From Methylococcaceae bacterium (lineage in GTDB: Bacteria; Pseudomonadota; Gammaproteobacteria; Methylococcales; Methylomonadaceae): a stretch of 64,000 nucleotides of DNA. The position numbers were made by a program, and so were the translations under genes. Numbering within the stretch: position 1 is the stretch's first letter; the number at the start of each line of letters is the position of its first letter. Below the pieces are notes generated by a model. The model was not told the origin of the DNA. It made no database searches and saw only the letters and a program-made list of their open reading frames with translations. Shown here piece after piece: positions 17,154 to 26,373 of the stretch. Location: positions 1 to 64,000 of the forward strand of contig JABFSH010000010.1 of the NCBI GenBank assembly GCA_013140705.1. The letters run 5' to 3'.

Positions 17154-17884
17154 CAAAAATGCTGGTGGATATCGGTAATACCCGAATTAAATGGGGACTT
17201 GCCAATGGTCAAGTTATTAATTCTGGCCATCCCATCGTTCATAAGCAACTAAGCCAGAATGAATTGTTTGATAGTTGGAAAAATATTTCACCGCCGGATT
17301 CGCTAGCCATTTCCTGTGTCAGCACTATCAAATTGCTTGAGCTCGTCAAATCTGTGGCAAATAAGCTTTGGCCAAATATAGTAATTTTTTTGGCAAAATC
17401 AAAATCGAAAGCCTTTGGTGTGAGCAATGCCTACATTGATCCGGAAAGATTGGGTGTTGATCGCTGGTTATCCCTGCTTGCAGCTCGGCGCCATTATCCT
17501 GGGAACACCTGCATTGTCGATTGCGGAACTGCAATCACCATTGATGTAATGGATGCTGAAGGACGGCATCAGGGCGGAGTCATCAGTCCAGGTCTGTCGT
17601 TAATGAAGAACTCGCTAGCGCAAGGTACTGATGCGTTGCGGTTTGATCAAAATCATTATCCTGTTGGCCTGGCTCAATCGACTGATGCCGCTATTCATAC
17701 GGGAACAATATGGTCTGCTACTGGGCTTATTGAACATGCATTCAATCAACAAGAGGAAAATGCCACATTGATTTTAACGGGCGGTGATGCTGAATTAATT
17801 GCAGAACAACTTGTTTGCAAACCAATTGTTGATGTTGATTTGGTATTAAGAGGCTTGGCAATAATGTCGACAGGACAAACATGA
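17150..17884 (+). CDS. coaX: Type III pantothenate kinase
   Basis: The 244-residue CoaX performs the first step of coenzyme A synthesis, ATP-dependent phosphorylation of pantothenate. ASKHA-fold motifs are visible: phosphate-binding DIGNTRIKWG at the N-terminus, GVDRWLSLLAA, DCGTAITIDV with the catalytic Asp, and GGVISPGLSLM. Length matches the short proteobacterial form. It overlaps birA and the next gene by 4 bases each; birA-coaX-SPOR is a common gammaproteobacterial arrangement. Confidence 0.96.
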   Translation: MTKMLVDIGNTRIKWGLANGQVINSGHPIVHKQLSQNELFDSWKNISPPDSLAISCVSTIKLLELVKSVANKLWPNIVIFLAKSKSKAFGVSNAYIDPERLGVDRWLSLLAARRHYPGNTCIVDCGTAITIDVMDAEGRHQGGVISPGLSLMKNSLAQGTDALRFDQNHYPVGLAQSTDAAIHTGTIWSATGLIEHAFNQQEENATLILTGGDAELIAEQLVCKPIVDVDLVLRGLAIMSTGQT

Positions 17885-18723
17885 AGATCCTCTTTTTTTT
17901 TCTGGCATTGGCAAACGCTGCCTTTTTTATGTGGGAGTTTCATAAGGGTGCATTTGCCCCAGACTCTAAAACTTCCATTGATAAAAGCAACGATTATCAA
18001 GAACAGATAGTCCTAATAAGCGAGCTGGAAGCTGATAACCCACTTGCCAGTCAATCCAATAAAGTACCATCCCCGGTATACGAACTTGATTTTACAGACC
18101 GGATTGATAAAAAGCCCGGGGAAACGGAATTTATATCCGAAAAATTAACGGATAGTGGATGGGATGTTCCAGAAACATCAACACTAGCTACAACACGAAT
18201 CAATCCTAAAATATTGTCAGTCGAGCCGGTCGAGGAGCCGACAATTATTTGCTACGAAGCGGGGCCTTTTGCGAATGAGCAGGTCTTTAAGATCTGGGAG
18301 AATCGGCTTAATGGCTTTATCGCGAGTGTGAGTAAAGAAGTTCAAACGGTTAAAGATTACCTGGTGTATTTCCCCGCCGCAGAAACCTTAATGCTTTCTC
18401 AAGCTAACCTACAAATGCTTAAAGAAAAGGGTATAACAGACCTTTGGCTGCTTACGCAAGGTGCTGAGCAAGGTCAAATTTCTTTAGGGATTTTTAACAG
18501 GGAAGAAAAAGCGCTAATCATGAAAAACGAATTGCTAGCCAAAGGCATTACCGCAGAGGTCAAGGCAAGATACAAAAGCAAAGTTCAAAAGTTTGCAGTT
18601 ATTAGGGCGGAGGTCGATGTAACAGATAACTTGGAATTTTTGAAAATACAACATCCCAAAGTTATCGTCAAAGCAATAAACACTACGGCTGACAATAATT
18701 GTTTAAAGGCAATAAATCAATGA
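17881..18723 (+). CDS. Membrane-anchored SPOR-like protein downstream of coaX
   Basis: The 280-residue protein has one N-terminal membrane helix (ILFFFLALANAAFFMWEF), a polar linker, and a C-terminal half (about 120-260) with the alternating strand/helix pattern of SPOR repeats (CYEAGPFANEQVFKIWENRL, and ISLGIFNREEKALIMKNELLAKG). SPOR domains bind denuded glycan at septa. Sequence similarity is weak, so the assignment leans on position after coaX, where such genes are typical. It ends convergently with the S8 peptidase gene. Confidence 0.7.
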   Translation: MKILFFFLALANAAFFMWEFHKGAFAPDSKTSIDKSNDYQEQIVLISELEADNPLASQSNKVPSPVYELDFTDRIDKKPGETEFISEKLTDSGWDVPETSTLATTRINPKILSVEPVEEPTIICYEAGPFANEQVFKIWENRLNGFIASVSKEVQTVKDYLVYFPAAETLMLSQANLQMLKEKGITDLWLLTQGAEQGQISLGIFNREEKALIMKNELLAKGITAEVKARYKSKVQKFAVIRAEVDVTDNLEFLKIQHPKVIVKAINTTADNNCLKAINQ

Positions 18724-18751
18724 AGGCCTAACTTCAAGTTAAACAGCAAAA

Positions 18752-20095
18752 TCAAAGAGCAGGAGCGATGGCACCAGAAGTATTTTTTCTAGCCAAGTTC
18801 AATGACGATTCAGGACAACTTTCTGTTTCACATAACGCCAATATGGCTGAATTGGCATTAATGCCTTCGAAATGATCATTTTTCGAAAGTAATTGGGATT
18901 TCTCCAGTATCGATTGTACCTCCGCTGTTGTAAGACTGGGCTTTATTTCCATCAACAATGCGATGATACCGGAAATTTCTGCCGCTGATATGGAGCTGCC
19001 GGAAATGAAATCGTAGGTACCATGTGGGAGTGTGGTCAGAATTTTATCGCCAGGCGCCGAAATTTCTTTATCGCCAATTGAAAGTTTGGAACCCGCTTTC
19101 TGAGAGGATTGAACTGATATTACATGCTGCAAGGATGCTGGAAAGTTGCCGCCTTCTCCTGGCTGTTTTGTATTGGCAGCAACAACAATGATGCCTTTTT
19201 CGATAGCTTTGTTCAGGAGCAGTTCTAATAAGGGATCTTGCGGGCCAGTAAGGCTCATATTGAGAATGTTTGCTTTTGACTTAATTGCGTTATTCACCGC
19301 CAAAGCCAGGGTATAGCTGTTGCAAACCGCTTCCATTGAGTCAGTCTGGTTGGGCCAGCAGGCCTTATAGGCAATCAGTTTTGCATCAGGTGCTATCCCG
19401 GTGATACCCACGCCATTATCCTTGCGCGCAACCATGACACCGGCAACCGCCGTACCGTGCTTATCGGTAGAAAAACCTGAAGAAAAACTGGCGGCGAAGT
19501 TTTCGTCCTTGGAGATTTGCCCTGCGAGATCAGGATGCTGCAGGTCGACTCCGGTGTCAATCATGGCGATGGAAATATTTTTCCCCGTTGTAATGCCGTG
19601 AGCCTGATTAATTTGCATTTGCTGCAAGTTGGACTGCAGTTTGAAGTAGGGGTCGTTATCATGACTTGCTGATTGGGTGCTAAACGTATGCATTGGCTGA
19701 ACGATAGCGACTCGGGAGTCCTTAGCCAATTGCAGAACTGTTTTCGGCACTTGTTGATCTGAAGGTACCTGATAGACGACACAATGAACGGAGACTTCTG
19801 TCATGGGCCATTCGGTGACTTTAATTAAATGATAATCTTCAGCGATTTCCGATGAGATACGGCGACTCCAAGTAGAACTGTCATAAGAACCTCTTTTTCG
19901 GTACATGGCAGATGCAGGAGAAATTTCGACGCGGTTGAGAGTCCGATCAGGAAATCCAACCAACAACAGATGATCAGCGTTCGCAGGGCTCAACATCTGA
20001 GAAACAGATAATGTTTCCGAATCGGCGCCATAGAGAACTGAAGGCGTTGAAATGGTTAAAAGAATAATTAACGATAAGGTTAGCCGGGTATTCAT
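18752..20095 (-). CDS. Secreted S8 family (subtilisin-like) serine peptidase
   Basis: The 447-residue protein has a signal peptide (about 1-23), a prodomain-like region to about 145 (ending SRVAIVQPMHTF) and a subtilisin catalytic domain. The triad is Asp180 (MIDTGVD), His213 (DKHGTAVAG) and Ser368 (SGSSISAAE), with oxyanion Asn308. The serine motif SGSSISA differs slightly from the usual SGTSMAxP, lacking the proline. Cysteines near 246, 258 and the C-terminus may form disulfides. It is the last gene of a sigma/anti-sigma/peptidase operon, three bases after the anti-sigma stop, so its expression is probably set by that sigma factor. Confidence 0.9.
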   Translation of the reverse strand: MNTRLTLSLIILLTISTPSVLYGADSETLSVSQMLSPANADHLLLVGFPDRTLNRVEISPASAMYRKRGSYDSSTWSRRISSEIAEDYHLIKVTEWPMTEVSVHCVVYQVPSDQQVPKTVLQLAKDSRVAIVQPMHTFSTQSASHDNDPYFKLQSNLQQMQINQAHGITTGKNISIAMIDTGVDLQHPDLAGQISKDENFAASFSSGFSTDKHGTAVAGVMVARKDNGVGITGIAPDAKLIAYKACWPNQTDSMEAVCNSYTLALAVNNAIKSKANILNMSLTGPQDPLLELLLNKAIEKGIIVVAANTKQPGEGGNFPASLQHVISVQSSQKAGSKLSIGDKEISAPGDKILTTLPHGTYDFISGSSISAAEISGIIALLMEIKPSLTTAEVQSILEKSQLLSKNDHFEGINANSAILALCETESCPESSLNLARKNTSGAIAPAL

Positions 20096-20098
20096 TGA

Positions 20099-20809
20099 TC
20101 AGCTCCTTTCTCCGTCTGGCGAAGATAAAAGTTCATAAGCTGGTTCAGCAAAAATGATGCTAGAGTTTTTTCTTAATTGCGCCACGGTTTCAAGGATATT
20201 TTTCTTGGTTGCTGCTTGGGTTATCCGAACCGTGTAAACCGATTGTTCTGTCGGTCCTCCAGCGATCTGTCCATGAATGCTGGAAAGAATGGTGTCAATT
20301 TGTTGCGGGGTTATATTATTGGCAAACACAACCCGAATATCATTTTTACGCGAGCTGGCAATATCGGAATTAGATAATGTCCGATAGTCGTTGTTTGAAA
20401 GTTTTCCCAAGTCTAAGTGGCCAGGAATAATCAATGCAAGCACGATAGCCGCAGCCAAAGCAAGTCGCGATTGAGAAAATATGGGGGCTTTAAACGCTAG
20501 TTGTTGCCATCTACGTTTGGGTAGAGAAATCACTTGAGCGCTTGGTTCAGTCGGGATAGCCGTATTATGAATCCTGTTTTTTAAATGGCTGAATGAAGCA
20601 AGCGCAGCAGAATCGAAAGGTCCTTCCTGATTAACAGCTAAAGAAATTTTCTTTAGCGTTGCGAGTTCGCGTTTGCAAGTAAGGCAAACTTTCAAATGAT
20701 TTTCAACGTCCTTTAGTTCCGCACTTCGCAGGGTATTGTTAACATACCAAGGCAACAACAAAGATATATCATGGTGTGTTGAGTAAGGATTTGTATGAGT
20801 GGATTTCAT
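20099..20809 (-). CDS. Transmembrane anti-sigma factor with a subtilisin-prodomain-like C-terminus
   Basis: The 236-residue protein has an N-terminal zinc-finger anti-sigma domain (HHDISLLLPWYVNNTL, then HLKVCLTCKRE, the HxxxCxxC motif), a membrane helix at about 118-135 (LALAAAIVLALIIPG) and a periplasmic C-terminal domain. The latter (IRVVFANNITPQQIDTILSS, ending RKNSSIIFAEPAYEL) has the pattern of protease propeptide/I9-like domains: hydrophobic strand, helix, and an end in V/I-x-F-AEP. The next gene is a subtilisin with its own similar prodomain. The domain may therefore bind or sense that protease; this is inference. It sits between the sigma gene and the peptidase. Confidence 0.8.
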   Translation of the reverse strand: MKSTHTNPYSTHHDISLLLPWYVNNTLRSAELKDVENHLKVCLTCKRELATLKKISLAVNQEGPFDSAALASFSHLKNRIHNTAIPTEPSAQVISLPKRRWQQLAFKAPIFSQSRLALAAAIVLALIIPGHLDLGKLSNNDYRTLSNSDIASSRKNDIRVVFANNITPQQIDTILSSIHGQIAGGPTEQSVYTVRITQAATKKNILETVAQLRKNSSIIFAEPAYELLSSPDGERS

Positions 20810-20836
20810 TGTTTAATTCCCGAAAATGGTTTGCGT

Positions 20837-21448
20837 TTATTTGGGTGCATCATTGAAAGGTTTTAGAACGCTAGCCATTTTCTTTCGAGCATGATGCATT
20901 CGGGTTTTTATAGTGTTTTCCGGGCAATCCATTAATTCCGCGATTTCGCTGTAATGCAGACCTTGGAAGTAGGTCAGCTCTATAACGGCTCTTTGATCCA
21001 GTGATAATGTTTCAAGAGCGGATTCCAGCCAGTCGCTCGTTTCAAGTTGGCGTATCCCAGAGTTTGCTTCTTCAAAAAAGAGACTGTCATTATCAAGTTC
21101 ATCCAAGGATTCTTCAAATGAATTCGTTGCATTTGAGTATGCTTGCCGAGCCTTGTTGTAAGCAATGCCAAAAATCCATGTTGATGGTTGGCACTGATGG
21201 TTATAGGTGGAAGCTTTATTCCACACGACAAACATCACCTCATTAATAACCTCATCAATAAGGTCTTCTTTACGTGTGATGCGGGCAATGAAACGGAATA
21301 ATCGGGCATAATAGTTTCGATAAAGAAGCTCGAGCGCTTTCTCATCAGACTTGCTGATGCGCAGTATCAAATCAATATCTTTATCGGTTTGACCAGATTC
21401 TTTGTTAGCCAAAATATGATTTCGCGAAAAATTCATTGTTAGGTACAT
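20837..21448 (-). CDS. ECF-type sigma-70 family RNA polymerase sigma factor
   Basis: The 203-residue protein has sigma region 2 (ALELLYRNYYARLFRFIARIT, DEVINEVMFVVW and STWIFGIAYNKARQ) and region 4 (LSLDQRAVIELTYFQGLHYSEIAELMDCPENTIKTRMHHARKKM split over a helix-turn-helix). Regions 1 and 3 are absent, as in ECF factors. It is the first gene of the operon with the zinc-finger anti-sigma factor and the secreted peptidase, and probably transcribes it. An alternative start at the second Met would shorten it by four residues. Confidence 0.92.
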   Translation of the reverse strand: MYLTMNFSRNHILANKESGQTDKDIDLILRISKSDEKALELLYRNYYARLFRFIARITRKEDLIDEVINEVMFVVWNKASTYNHQCQPSTWIFGIAYNKARQAYSNATNSFEESLDELDNDSLFFEEANSGIRQLETSDWLESALETLSLDQRAVIELTYFQGLHYSEIAELMDCPENTIKTRMHHARKKMASVLKPFNDAPK

Positions 21449-21535
21449 CCATTATAGAGCCTCTTTAACCGTTAATTCACGAAATAACTAAAAAGGTTCA
21501 AGGTATACTTAAAAAAAACTTAAAGAATTTTTCGC

Positions 21536-22258
21536 CTAAAATCCCACAGAAATGGTAAATAAAAAAGAGGGTTTGATGAGAACAGGATCAAAATGGTATG
21601 GATCAGAGCTATCGTAGTTAGGGTTTTCCACTTCATAGGAATCTACATAACGAAAGTCCAGCGCAACAGACTTATAATAAAAAGTCATGCCAGCATTCCA
21701 GTAAAAATAGTTATATTGCAAAGCTCGTAAGGCATAACTGTAACCTCCAGTGCCGGATACCTGTATATATTCTGTGATCGGGTAACGACCGGTCAATTCA
21801 TAGTTTTCGGCTGCTGCTCCTCGACTGTAGTAATCTTCTGAGACAGAAATATTCGCGCTTAGCCAATCCTGATAATGTAAAAACACATAAAACTCATTGT
21901 AATCAGAGTTTTTTCCAAAAATATTGCCATCATACAGGTATCTCGACCACTGCATATCAAGTCGCCATTCAGATGGCAGGCTAAAGCTCCACCCCAGATA
22001 GGGAACAACTTCAAAACGAGCAGGATTATCGTATCCGCTGTCAGCAAAGTCTACAGTCGCGGTTGAAACACCGACGTAACCACCATTTTCATGCTGATAA
22101 TCAAAATTTGCCTGAAAAGCAAATTCATCATTGCTTCTGGAATATGCTCTATAAATATAATTAGATGTTGCTGTCAGGGTTCCTCGAAACTCGGCGACAC
22201 ACAACTCGGGTAAGACGAAAAGCCATAGTCCGATTATAAAAGGTGGGATTAGTCTCAA
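21536..22258 (-). CDS. TorF family putative porin (outer membrane beta-barrel)
   Basis: The 240-residue protein has a signal peptide ending LCVAEF and then alternating amphipathic strands rich in Tyr/Trp, ending in Phe (FLFTISVGF), as expected for a barrel handled by BAM. Near the mature N-terminus GTLTATSNYIYRAYSRS resembles the conserved start of the TIGR02001/TorF family (TxxxxSDYxFRGxSxS). Substrate is unknown. It lies downstream-opposed to nothing obvious and may be independent of the sigma operon, whose first gene starts 90 bases away in the same direction. Confidence 0.75.
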   Translation of the reverse strand: MRLIPPFIIGLWLFVLPELCVAEFRGTLTATSNYIYRAYSRSNDEFAFQANFDYQHENGGYVGVSTATVDFADSGYDNPARFEVVPYLGWSFSLPSEWRLDMQWSRYLYDGNIFGKNSDYNEFYVFLHYQDWLSANISVSEDYYSRGAAAENYELTGRYPITEYIQVSGTGGYSYALRALQYNYFYWNAGMTFYYKSVALDFRYVDSYEVENPNYDSSDPYHFDPVLIKPSFLFTISVGF

Positions 22259-22748
22259 GAGCGGTTTCCTACTCGCGATAAAATTTTAGTAAGGCTTGGA
22301 TTTGAGTATTTCTTGAAGGCATCACGGAGAATAGATTATTACATCATTTAATGGCATGGAACATGGGTATTATTTCAATGCAAAATGAACCTTTTTAGAA
22401 AATCAATAATATACAATATTAGACGAAAATGGGGATTATATCCTTATAAATGCATTTCAATTTTTCCAAAATCTAAGTGATTGGGCCTTTGAATGAATAA
22501 TAAATGTACATCAGATACATACACGCATGTTAAAGCAGGTAGTTGAGAATTCTAACGCGGGTCCCCGGCTTCTATCCCTGATGAGTGTATTGAATGGTTC
22601 TATTGGTGGTCATTGATTTCGGCTCACTTTTCCGGGAAAAATTGAGTTTGTGGCTCCGGAATCAGTCAGGTAGTCTGTGCGATAAAAGTAATAAGGCTAG
22701 CTATACAAACTTTATCTTATCATTATAAATCACCAGACCAGGAGATAT
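22259..22748. other. AT-rich gap between the porin and the HlyD fragment
   Basis: No gene-like frame is visible on either strand. It holds the porin promoter and the start region of the HlyD-type gene (AGGAG at 22740-22744). Confidence 0.4.
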
Positions 22749-23306
22749 TTGCCTACTACTTTTTCTCGTACAACACGATCCCTCGCTACCGACTCATCAA
22801 AATATTCCTTAGTAGCTTGGATATTGGGCGGTTTGTTATTAACTGGAGGGATGGTATGTTTCTTTTTTTCCAAAATCACAGTCTATGAAATTTCTTCAAA
22901 GGCACGTCTGGAAGTGAATCGGTCGGCTCATCCCATTGCTGCTTTAATAGCCAGCAAAGTTATTTCAACCACTTTATTGTTGGGGCAAGACGTGAAAGAG
23001 GGTGATGTCTTGGTTGAATTGGATGCCCGCACTGAAAAACTGCGCTTGCAGGAAGAAGAATCGAGACTGAGAGCATTACCTCCCCAAATTGTTGCACTGG
23101 AAAAGCAAATTGCCGATCTGCAGCAAGCGCAAACCAGGAATCACAAGGCCGCATTAGCTGCCGTTGAAAGTGCTCGTTCACGGCAAAAGGAAGCCAGTTC
23201 GGCGGTATCATTCGCCAAAGATAATGCGTGTCGGTTTACTGAATTGAGCGGATCAGGAAAGGTACCATTTCATCTACAGATGGCAATTTTGTACGAAAAC
23301 GTCTGA
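22749..23306 (+). pseudogene. Truncated HlyD-family membrane fusion protein
   Basis: 185 residues start from a TTG preceded by AGGAG. The N-terminus PTTFSRTTRSL, a single membrane helix (about 22-45), then a biotinyl-lipoyl-like strand segment (SAHPIAALIASKV, LGQDVKEGDVLVELDA) and a coiled coil (about 95-155) are those of HlyD-type adaptors of the bacteriocin/M50-associated export type. Full-length adaptors go on for another 150-200 residues with the second half of the hairpin and the beta-barrel. Here the frame ends after about 30 unrelated residues. No transporter ATPase or outer membrane partner is nearby, so it is probably a remnant. Confidence 0.65.
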
Positions 23307-23329
23307 TTAATTTCAAAGTTAAGCATCAA

Positions 23330-23773
23330 TCAATCCACTTTTTCCACGTCAAACACAATGCCTCGAATGGCGATGACTTTTACTCGGGTGTTGATGTTAC
23401 AGTCTTCGCCACGTACTTTCCAGATGGAATCATCCACTTTTATTTTGCCCTGGCCATTTTCTATCGCTTGATAAAGGGTGAATACGCGACCTATATATTG
23501 AGCACCTCGTTTGTTTAATAAAGGCTGATCCGTAGTGGTGACGTATTTTTTTATATAAAACTTCCATACCAGGATGGCAATAATGGACAAGGTGGAAAAA
23601 ACAAAAAACTGGATATTCATGCTGACAGAAGGCATCAACCAGACCATGATACCGGTGGCAAATCCTGATGCGGCCATCCACAAAAAGAAAAAACCGGGCG
23701 CCAGAATTTCTACGACTAAGAAGATCAGTGCCAATACCCACCAATACCAAAAAATAAAGATCATTTCGTTCAT
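23330..23773 (-). CDS. NfeD family membrane protein
   Basis: The 147-residue short NfeD has hydrophobic helices from about 5 to 75 (WYWWVLALIFLVVEILAPGFFFLW, IQFFVFSTLSIIAILVWKFY) and a C-terminal OB-fold (GRVFTLYQAIENGQGKIKVDDSIWKVRG). Short NfeD proteins act with SPFH proteins encoded next to them, as here (11 bases downstream of the SPFH gene on the same strand), in membrane microdomain quality control. Confidence 0.9.
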   Translation of the reverse strand: MNEMIFIFWYWWVLALIFLVVEILAPGFFFLWMAASGFATGIMVWLMPSVSMNIQFFVFSTLSIIAILVWKFYIKKYVTTTDQPLLNKRGAQYIGRVFTLYQAIENGQGKIKVDDSIWKVRGEDCNINTRVKVIAIRGIVFDVEKVD

Positions 23774-23784
23774 GATGTATACCT

Positions 23785-24714
23785 TCAGGCTTCCGGATTG
23801 GTCTTGGTTTTGGCTTCTTTCGCCAGTTCGGCAATACCGCCTAACGCGCCAATAACGCTGGATGCTTCCAGTGGCATGAGTATCAACTTGCTGTTGTCTG
23901 CCGATGCAATGGCTTTTAAGGCTTCAATATATTTTTGGGCGACAAAATAATTGATGGCCTGAATATCGCCTTTACCAATCGCTTCCGACACCATTAAAGT
24001 GGCTCTGGCTTCAGCCTGCGCCAAGCGTTCCCGCGCATCGGCATCGCGGTAGGCGGCTTCTTTGCGGCCTTCTGCATCTAAAATGGCGGCCTGTTGTGCG
24101 CCTTCTGCGCGAAGTATTTCAGATTGACGTAAACCTTCCGCTTCCAGAATGGAGGCCCGCTTTAAGCGCTCGGCTTTCATTTGTCGGCCCATGGCTTCAA
24201 CCAGGTCTTTAGGTGGAGCAATATCCTTGATTTCGATTCGGGTAGCCTTGATACCCCAGGGAGTTGTAGCATCATCCACAACAGTAAGTAGACGCGCATT
24301 AATATCATCACGCCGGGATAGCAGTTCGTCGAGATCCATGGAACCCATGACAGTGCGAATATTGGTCATTACCAAATTCAAAATGGCCCAATCCAGCTTG
24401 CTGACTTCATATGCAGCTTTGGCGGCATCCATGACCTGATAAAACACGACGCCATCAACGGTTACCATGGCATTGTCTTTGGTGATGACTTCCTGCGATG
24501 GCACGTCCATGACTTGTTCCATCATGATCATCTTGTGACCGATGCGGTCAATCACCGGCATGATGATATTCAAGCCTGGTGTCAACGTATTGGTATAGCG
24601 GCCAAAACGCTCCACCGTAAATTCCATGCCCTGAGGTACAGACTTTACGCTCATGAACACGAGCACGACTGCGAAAATAAATAAAACGACAACAAATACA
24701 CCAAAACCGGCCAT
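23785..24714 (-). CDS. SPFH/Band 7 (stomatin-like, QmcA type) protein
   Basis: The 309-residue protein has an N-terminal membrane anchor (about 3-24) and a Band 7 domain ([36 protein letters not shown]), ending in an alanine/glutamate-rich coiled coil ([22 protein letters not shown]...) that drives oligomerisation. It matches the QmcA/YbbK group. Together with the NfeD gene behind it, it forms the usual SPFH-NfeD pair. It starts at the ATG at 24714 behind AGGAGG. Confidence 0.93.
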   Translation of the reverse strand: MAGFGVFVVVLFIFAVVLVFMSVKSVPQGMEFTVERFGRYTNTLTPGLNIIMPVIDRIGHKMIMMEQVMDVPSQEVITKDNAMVTVDGVVFYQVMDAAKAAYEVSKLDWAILNLVMTNIRTVMGSMDLDELLSRRDDINARLLTVVDDATTPWGIKATRIEIKDIAPPKDLVEAMGRQMKAERLKRASILEAEGLRQSEILRAEGAQQAAILDAEGRKEAAYRDADARERLAQAEARATLMVSEAIGKGDIQAINYFVAQKYIEALKAIASADNSKLILMPLEASSVIGALGGIAELAKEAKTKTNPEA

Positions 24715-24944
24715 ACAACCTCCTGATATTTTTAAGGTATAAAATACTCGACAGAGCTTTATGAGAGTATTACGAACGACTTGGGTCTAATCTGGTATTT
24801 GTAGCAATTAAGAGTGATTGTCTTGCTTACCGGTCAAATCCTGTTACATTAAGGTCGCAAAAAAAACAGTTGTCTGTTGCAAATTCAGATGTGACTCATA
24901 ATAATGCCAACCCAAGCAATTAAAAGTTTAACAGGTAATAACAA

Positions 24945-25217
24945 ATGATACTCGCCGCAATTAATTTAGGTTTAGTGACGATTCTTTTTTTTCTTATCGG
25001 AATGATCAAACCTCAATGGGCCTTATTTTTTTTGGATAAGCCGAACAGAATGATTGTGCTCTCCATTACAGTTGTTTTGGTCATGGTGTCCGTTACCATG
25101 TATGGTGAAGGTCATCGCCGGTCCACATTGGCTCAAGAAGTTACGATCGTCAAGCCAAAAATTGCTGATGCTGCACCGGTGCCCGTCCCCGTCCCTTCTG
25201 CACCATTAGCCAAATAG
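24945..25217 (+). CDS. Small two-helix membrane protein, unknown function
   Basis: The 90-residue protein has two hydrophobic helices (about 3-22 and 35-54) with a short KPQWALFFLDKPNR loop and a Pro/Val-rich C-terminal tail (APVPVPVPSAPLAK). I do not recognise a named family. The ATG at 24945 is preceded by weak AACAGGTAA. Codon use and the absence of a competing frame support a real gene. It is divergent from the SPFH/NfeD pair. Confidence 0.6.
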   Translation: MILAAINLGLVTILFFLIGMIKPQWALFFLDKPNRMIVLSITVVLVMVSVTMYGEGHRRSTLAQEVTIVKPKIADAAPVPVPVPSAPLAK

Positions 25218-25285
25218 TCAACACAGGAAATGTTGGTTTGCTAAATGCCGTTCCTGGCAGCTTGCTGCCATAACGCATTAGCAGC

Positions 25286-26068
25286 CTAAAAGCCCACCAT
25301 TTTTTGCTGTTTTTCGTCCCACAATTTTTGTCGCAGGCATGTGAAGCTTTTGGTCAGTGTAAGCGGAGTAACTGACTGGACTCCTGATACTTCTTCGTGA
25401 CAGCGTTGCAGGTTATAGCAGGGGATGTTGGCGCGAAGATGGTGGATATGGTGGAAGCCAATATTCCCAACCAGCCATTGCAACAGTTTGGGTAGTTTGT
25501 AATAAGAACTGCCCTGCAAGGCTGCCTGCGTGAGATCCCAATGTTGATGGCGGGACCAATAGGCTTCTTCGTACTGATGTTGCACATAAAATAGCCACAT
25601 CCCGGCACTACTGGCTAAAAACAGGATTGGTAGCTGGATCGACATATAATGTTGAAAACCCAGGGCCCAAGTCATGCCAATAATCACTGTCATGATGGCG
25701 ATATTGGTGAAAAATACGCCATAACGTTCGCGTTTGCCAGCGCCAATGCTTGGAAAACGTTGTACGACCAGAAATAAGATAATCGGGACAAACACAAATA
25801 ATATCAGTGGATTGCGATAGATACGGTATGCGATACGTTTGAATTTCGAGGCTTCCACGTACTCTTTTACCGTCAACATCCATATATCTCCTGAGCCTCT
25901 GCGATCCAAGTCGCCGGATGCCGCATGGTGCAGAATATGCGTGCGTTGCCAGTCTTCATACGCATTGAAGGTCATCAAGCCAGCAACATAACCTAATAAG
26001 CGGTTCGCCCAGCGAGAAGGAAAGAATGCGCCATGACAGCTATCATGAAAGAGTATAAAGACGCGCAC
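25286..26068 (-). CDS. Membrane fatty acid desaturase, N-terminus doubtful
   Basis: Diiron desaturase with all three histidine boxes: FHDSCHG close to the start, HILHH, and HHIHH (FHHIHHLRANIPCYNL), with several membrane helices between. From the only plausible start (GTG 26068) the first box lies at residue 8, so the first membrane helix would be missing. The frame stays open upstream to about 26230, and this stretch encodes the expected helix (YWIALLLAIAAAGFLV) but no ATG, GTG or TTG. The real start has therefore been lost, or a frameshift lies near 26130-26200. The gene ends up against the tRNA-Val where the island is inserted. Probably a 5'-damaged gene; coordinates give the conservative frame. 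Confidence 0.65.
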   Translation of the reverse strand: MRVFILFHDSCHGAFFPSRWANRLLGYVAGLMTFNAYEDWQRTHILHHAASGDLDRRGSGDIWMLTVKEYVEASKFKRIAYRIYRNPLILFVFVPIILFLVVQRFPSIGAGKRERYGVFFTNIAIMTVIIGMTWALGFQHYMSIQLPILFLASSAGMWLFYVQHQYEEAYWSRHQHWDLTQAALQGSSYYKLPKLLQWLVGNIGFHHIHHLRANIPCYNLQRCHEEVSGVQSVTPLTLTKSFTCLRQKLWDEKQQKMVGF

Positions 26069-26239
26069 TAAAAAACCTGCAGCGGCAATGGCTAATAGCA
26101 GGGCGATCCAGTAGGAGAAGCCCTTGTTGACGGTATGACCATTAGTGGTGCAATTGAAAGGATGTCGTAGAGCGGAGTAAGTATTTGCGAAACGAAAAAC
26201 AGTTGGTATAATGGCCGCTTCTGTAGTGGCTCACACTAT

Positions 26240-26316
26240 AGGCGCGTAGCTCAGTTGGTTAGAGCACCACCTTGACATGGTGGGGGTCGTTGGTTCGAGT
26301 CCAATCGCGCCTACCA
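26240..26316 (+). tRNA. tRNA-Val (GAC anticodon)
   Basis: 77 bases including the encoded CCA. The acceptor stem AGGCGCG pairs with CGCGCCT, the D arm is GCTC/GAGC, the anticodon stem CCACC/GGTGG encloses TTGACAT (GAC), and the T arm is GTTGG/CCAAT with loop TTCGAGT. It is the integration target of the island; its 3' 47 bases are part of the duplicated att core. Confidence 0.96.
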
Positions 26317-26359
26317 TATATATCAAAGGCTTAGAATAATATCCAAGCCTTTTTTATTG
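26270..26359 (+). repeat. attL: attL core: 90-bp direct repeat with the right island end
   Basis: Identical over 90 bases to 45377-45466. It covers the tRNA-Val 3' half from the anticodon stem plus 43 bases downstream, including the tRNA terminator. After one mismatch a further 10 bases also match. The complete tRNA is kept on this side, as is usual for integration into tRNA genes. Confidence 0.93.
26326..26355 (+). terminator. Rho-independent terminator of tRNA-Val
   Basis: AAGGCTT and AAGCCTT form a stem followed by T5, 10 bases after the CCA end. An identical copy is at 45433-45462 inside attR. Confidence 0.7.
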
Positions 26360-26373
26360 CCTTAGATATTCTG

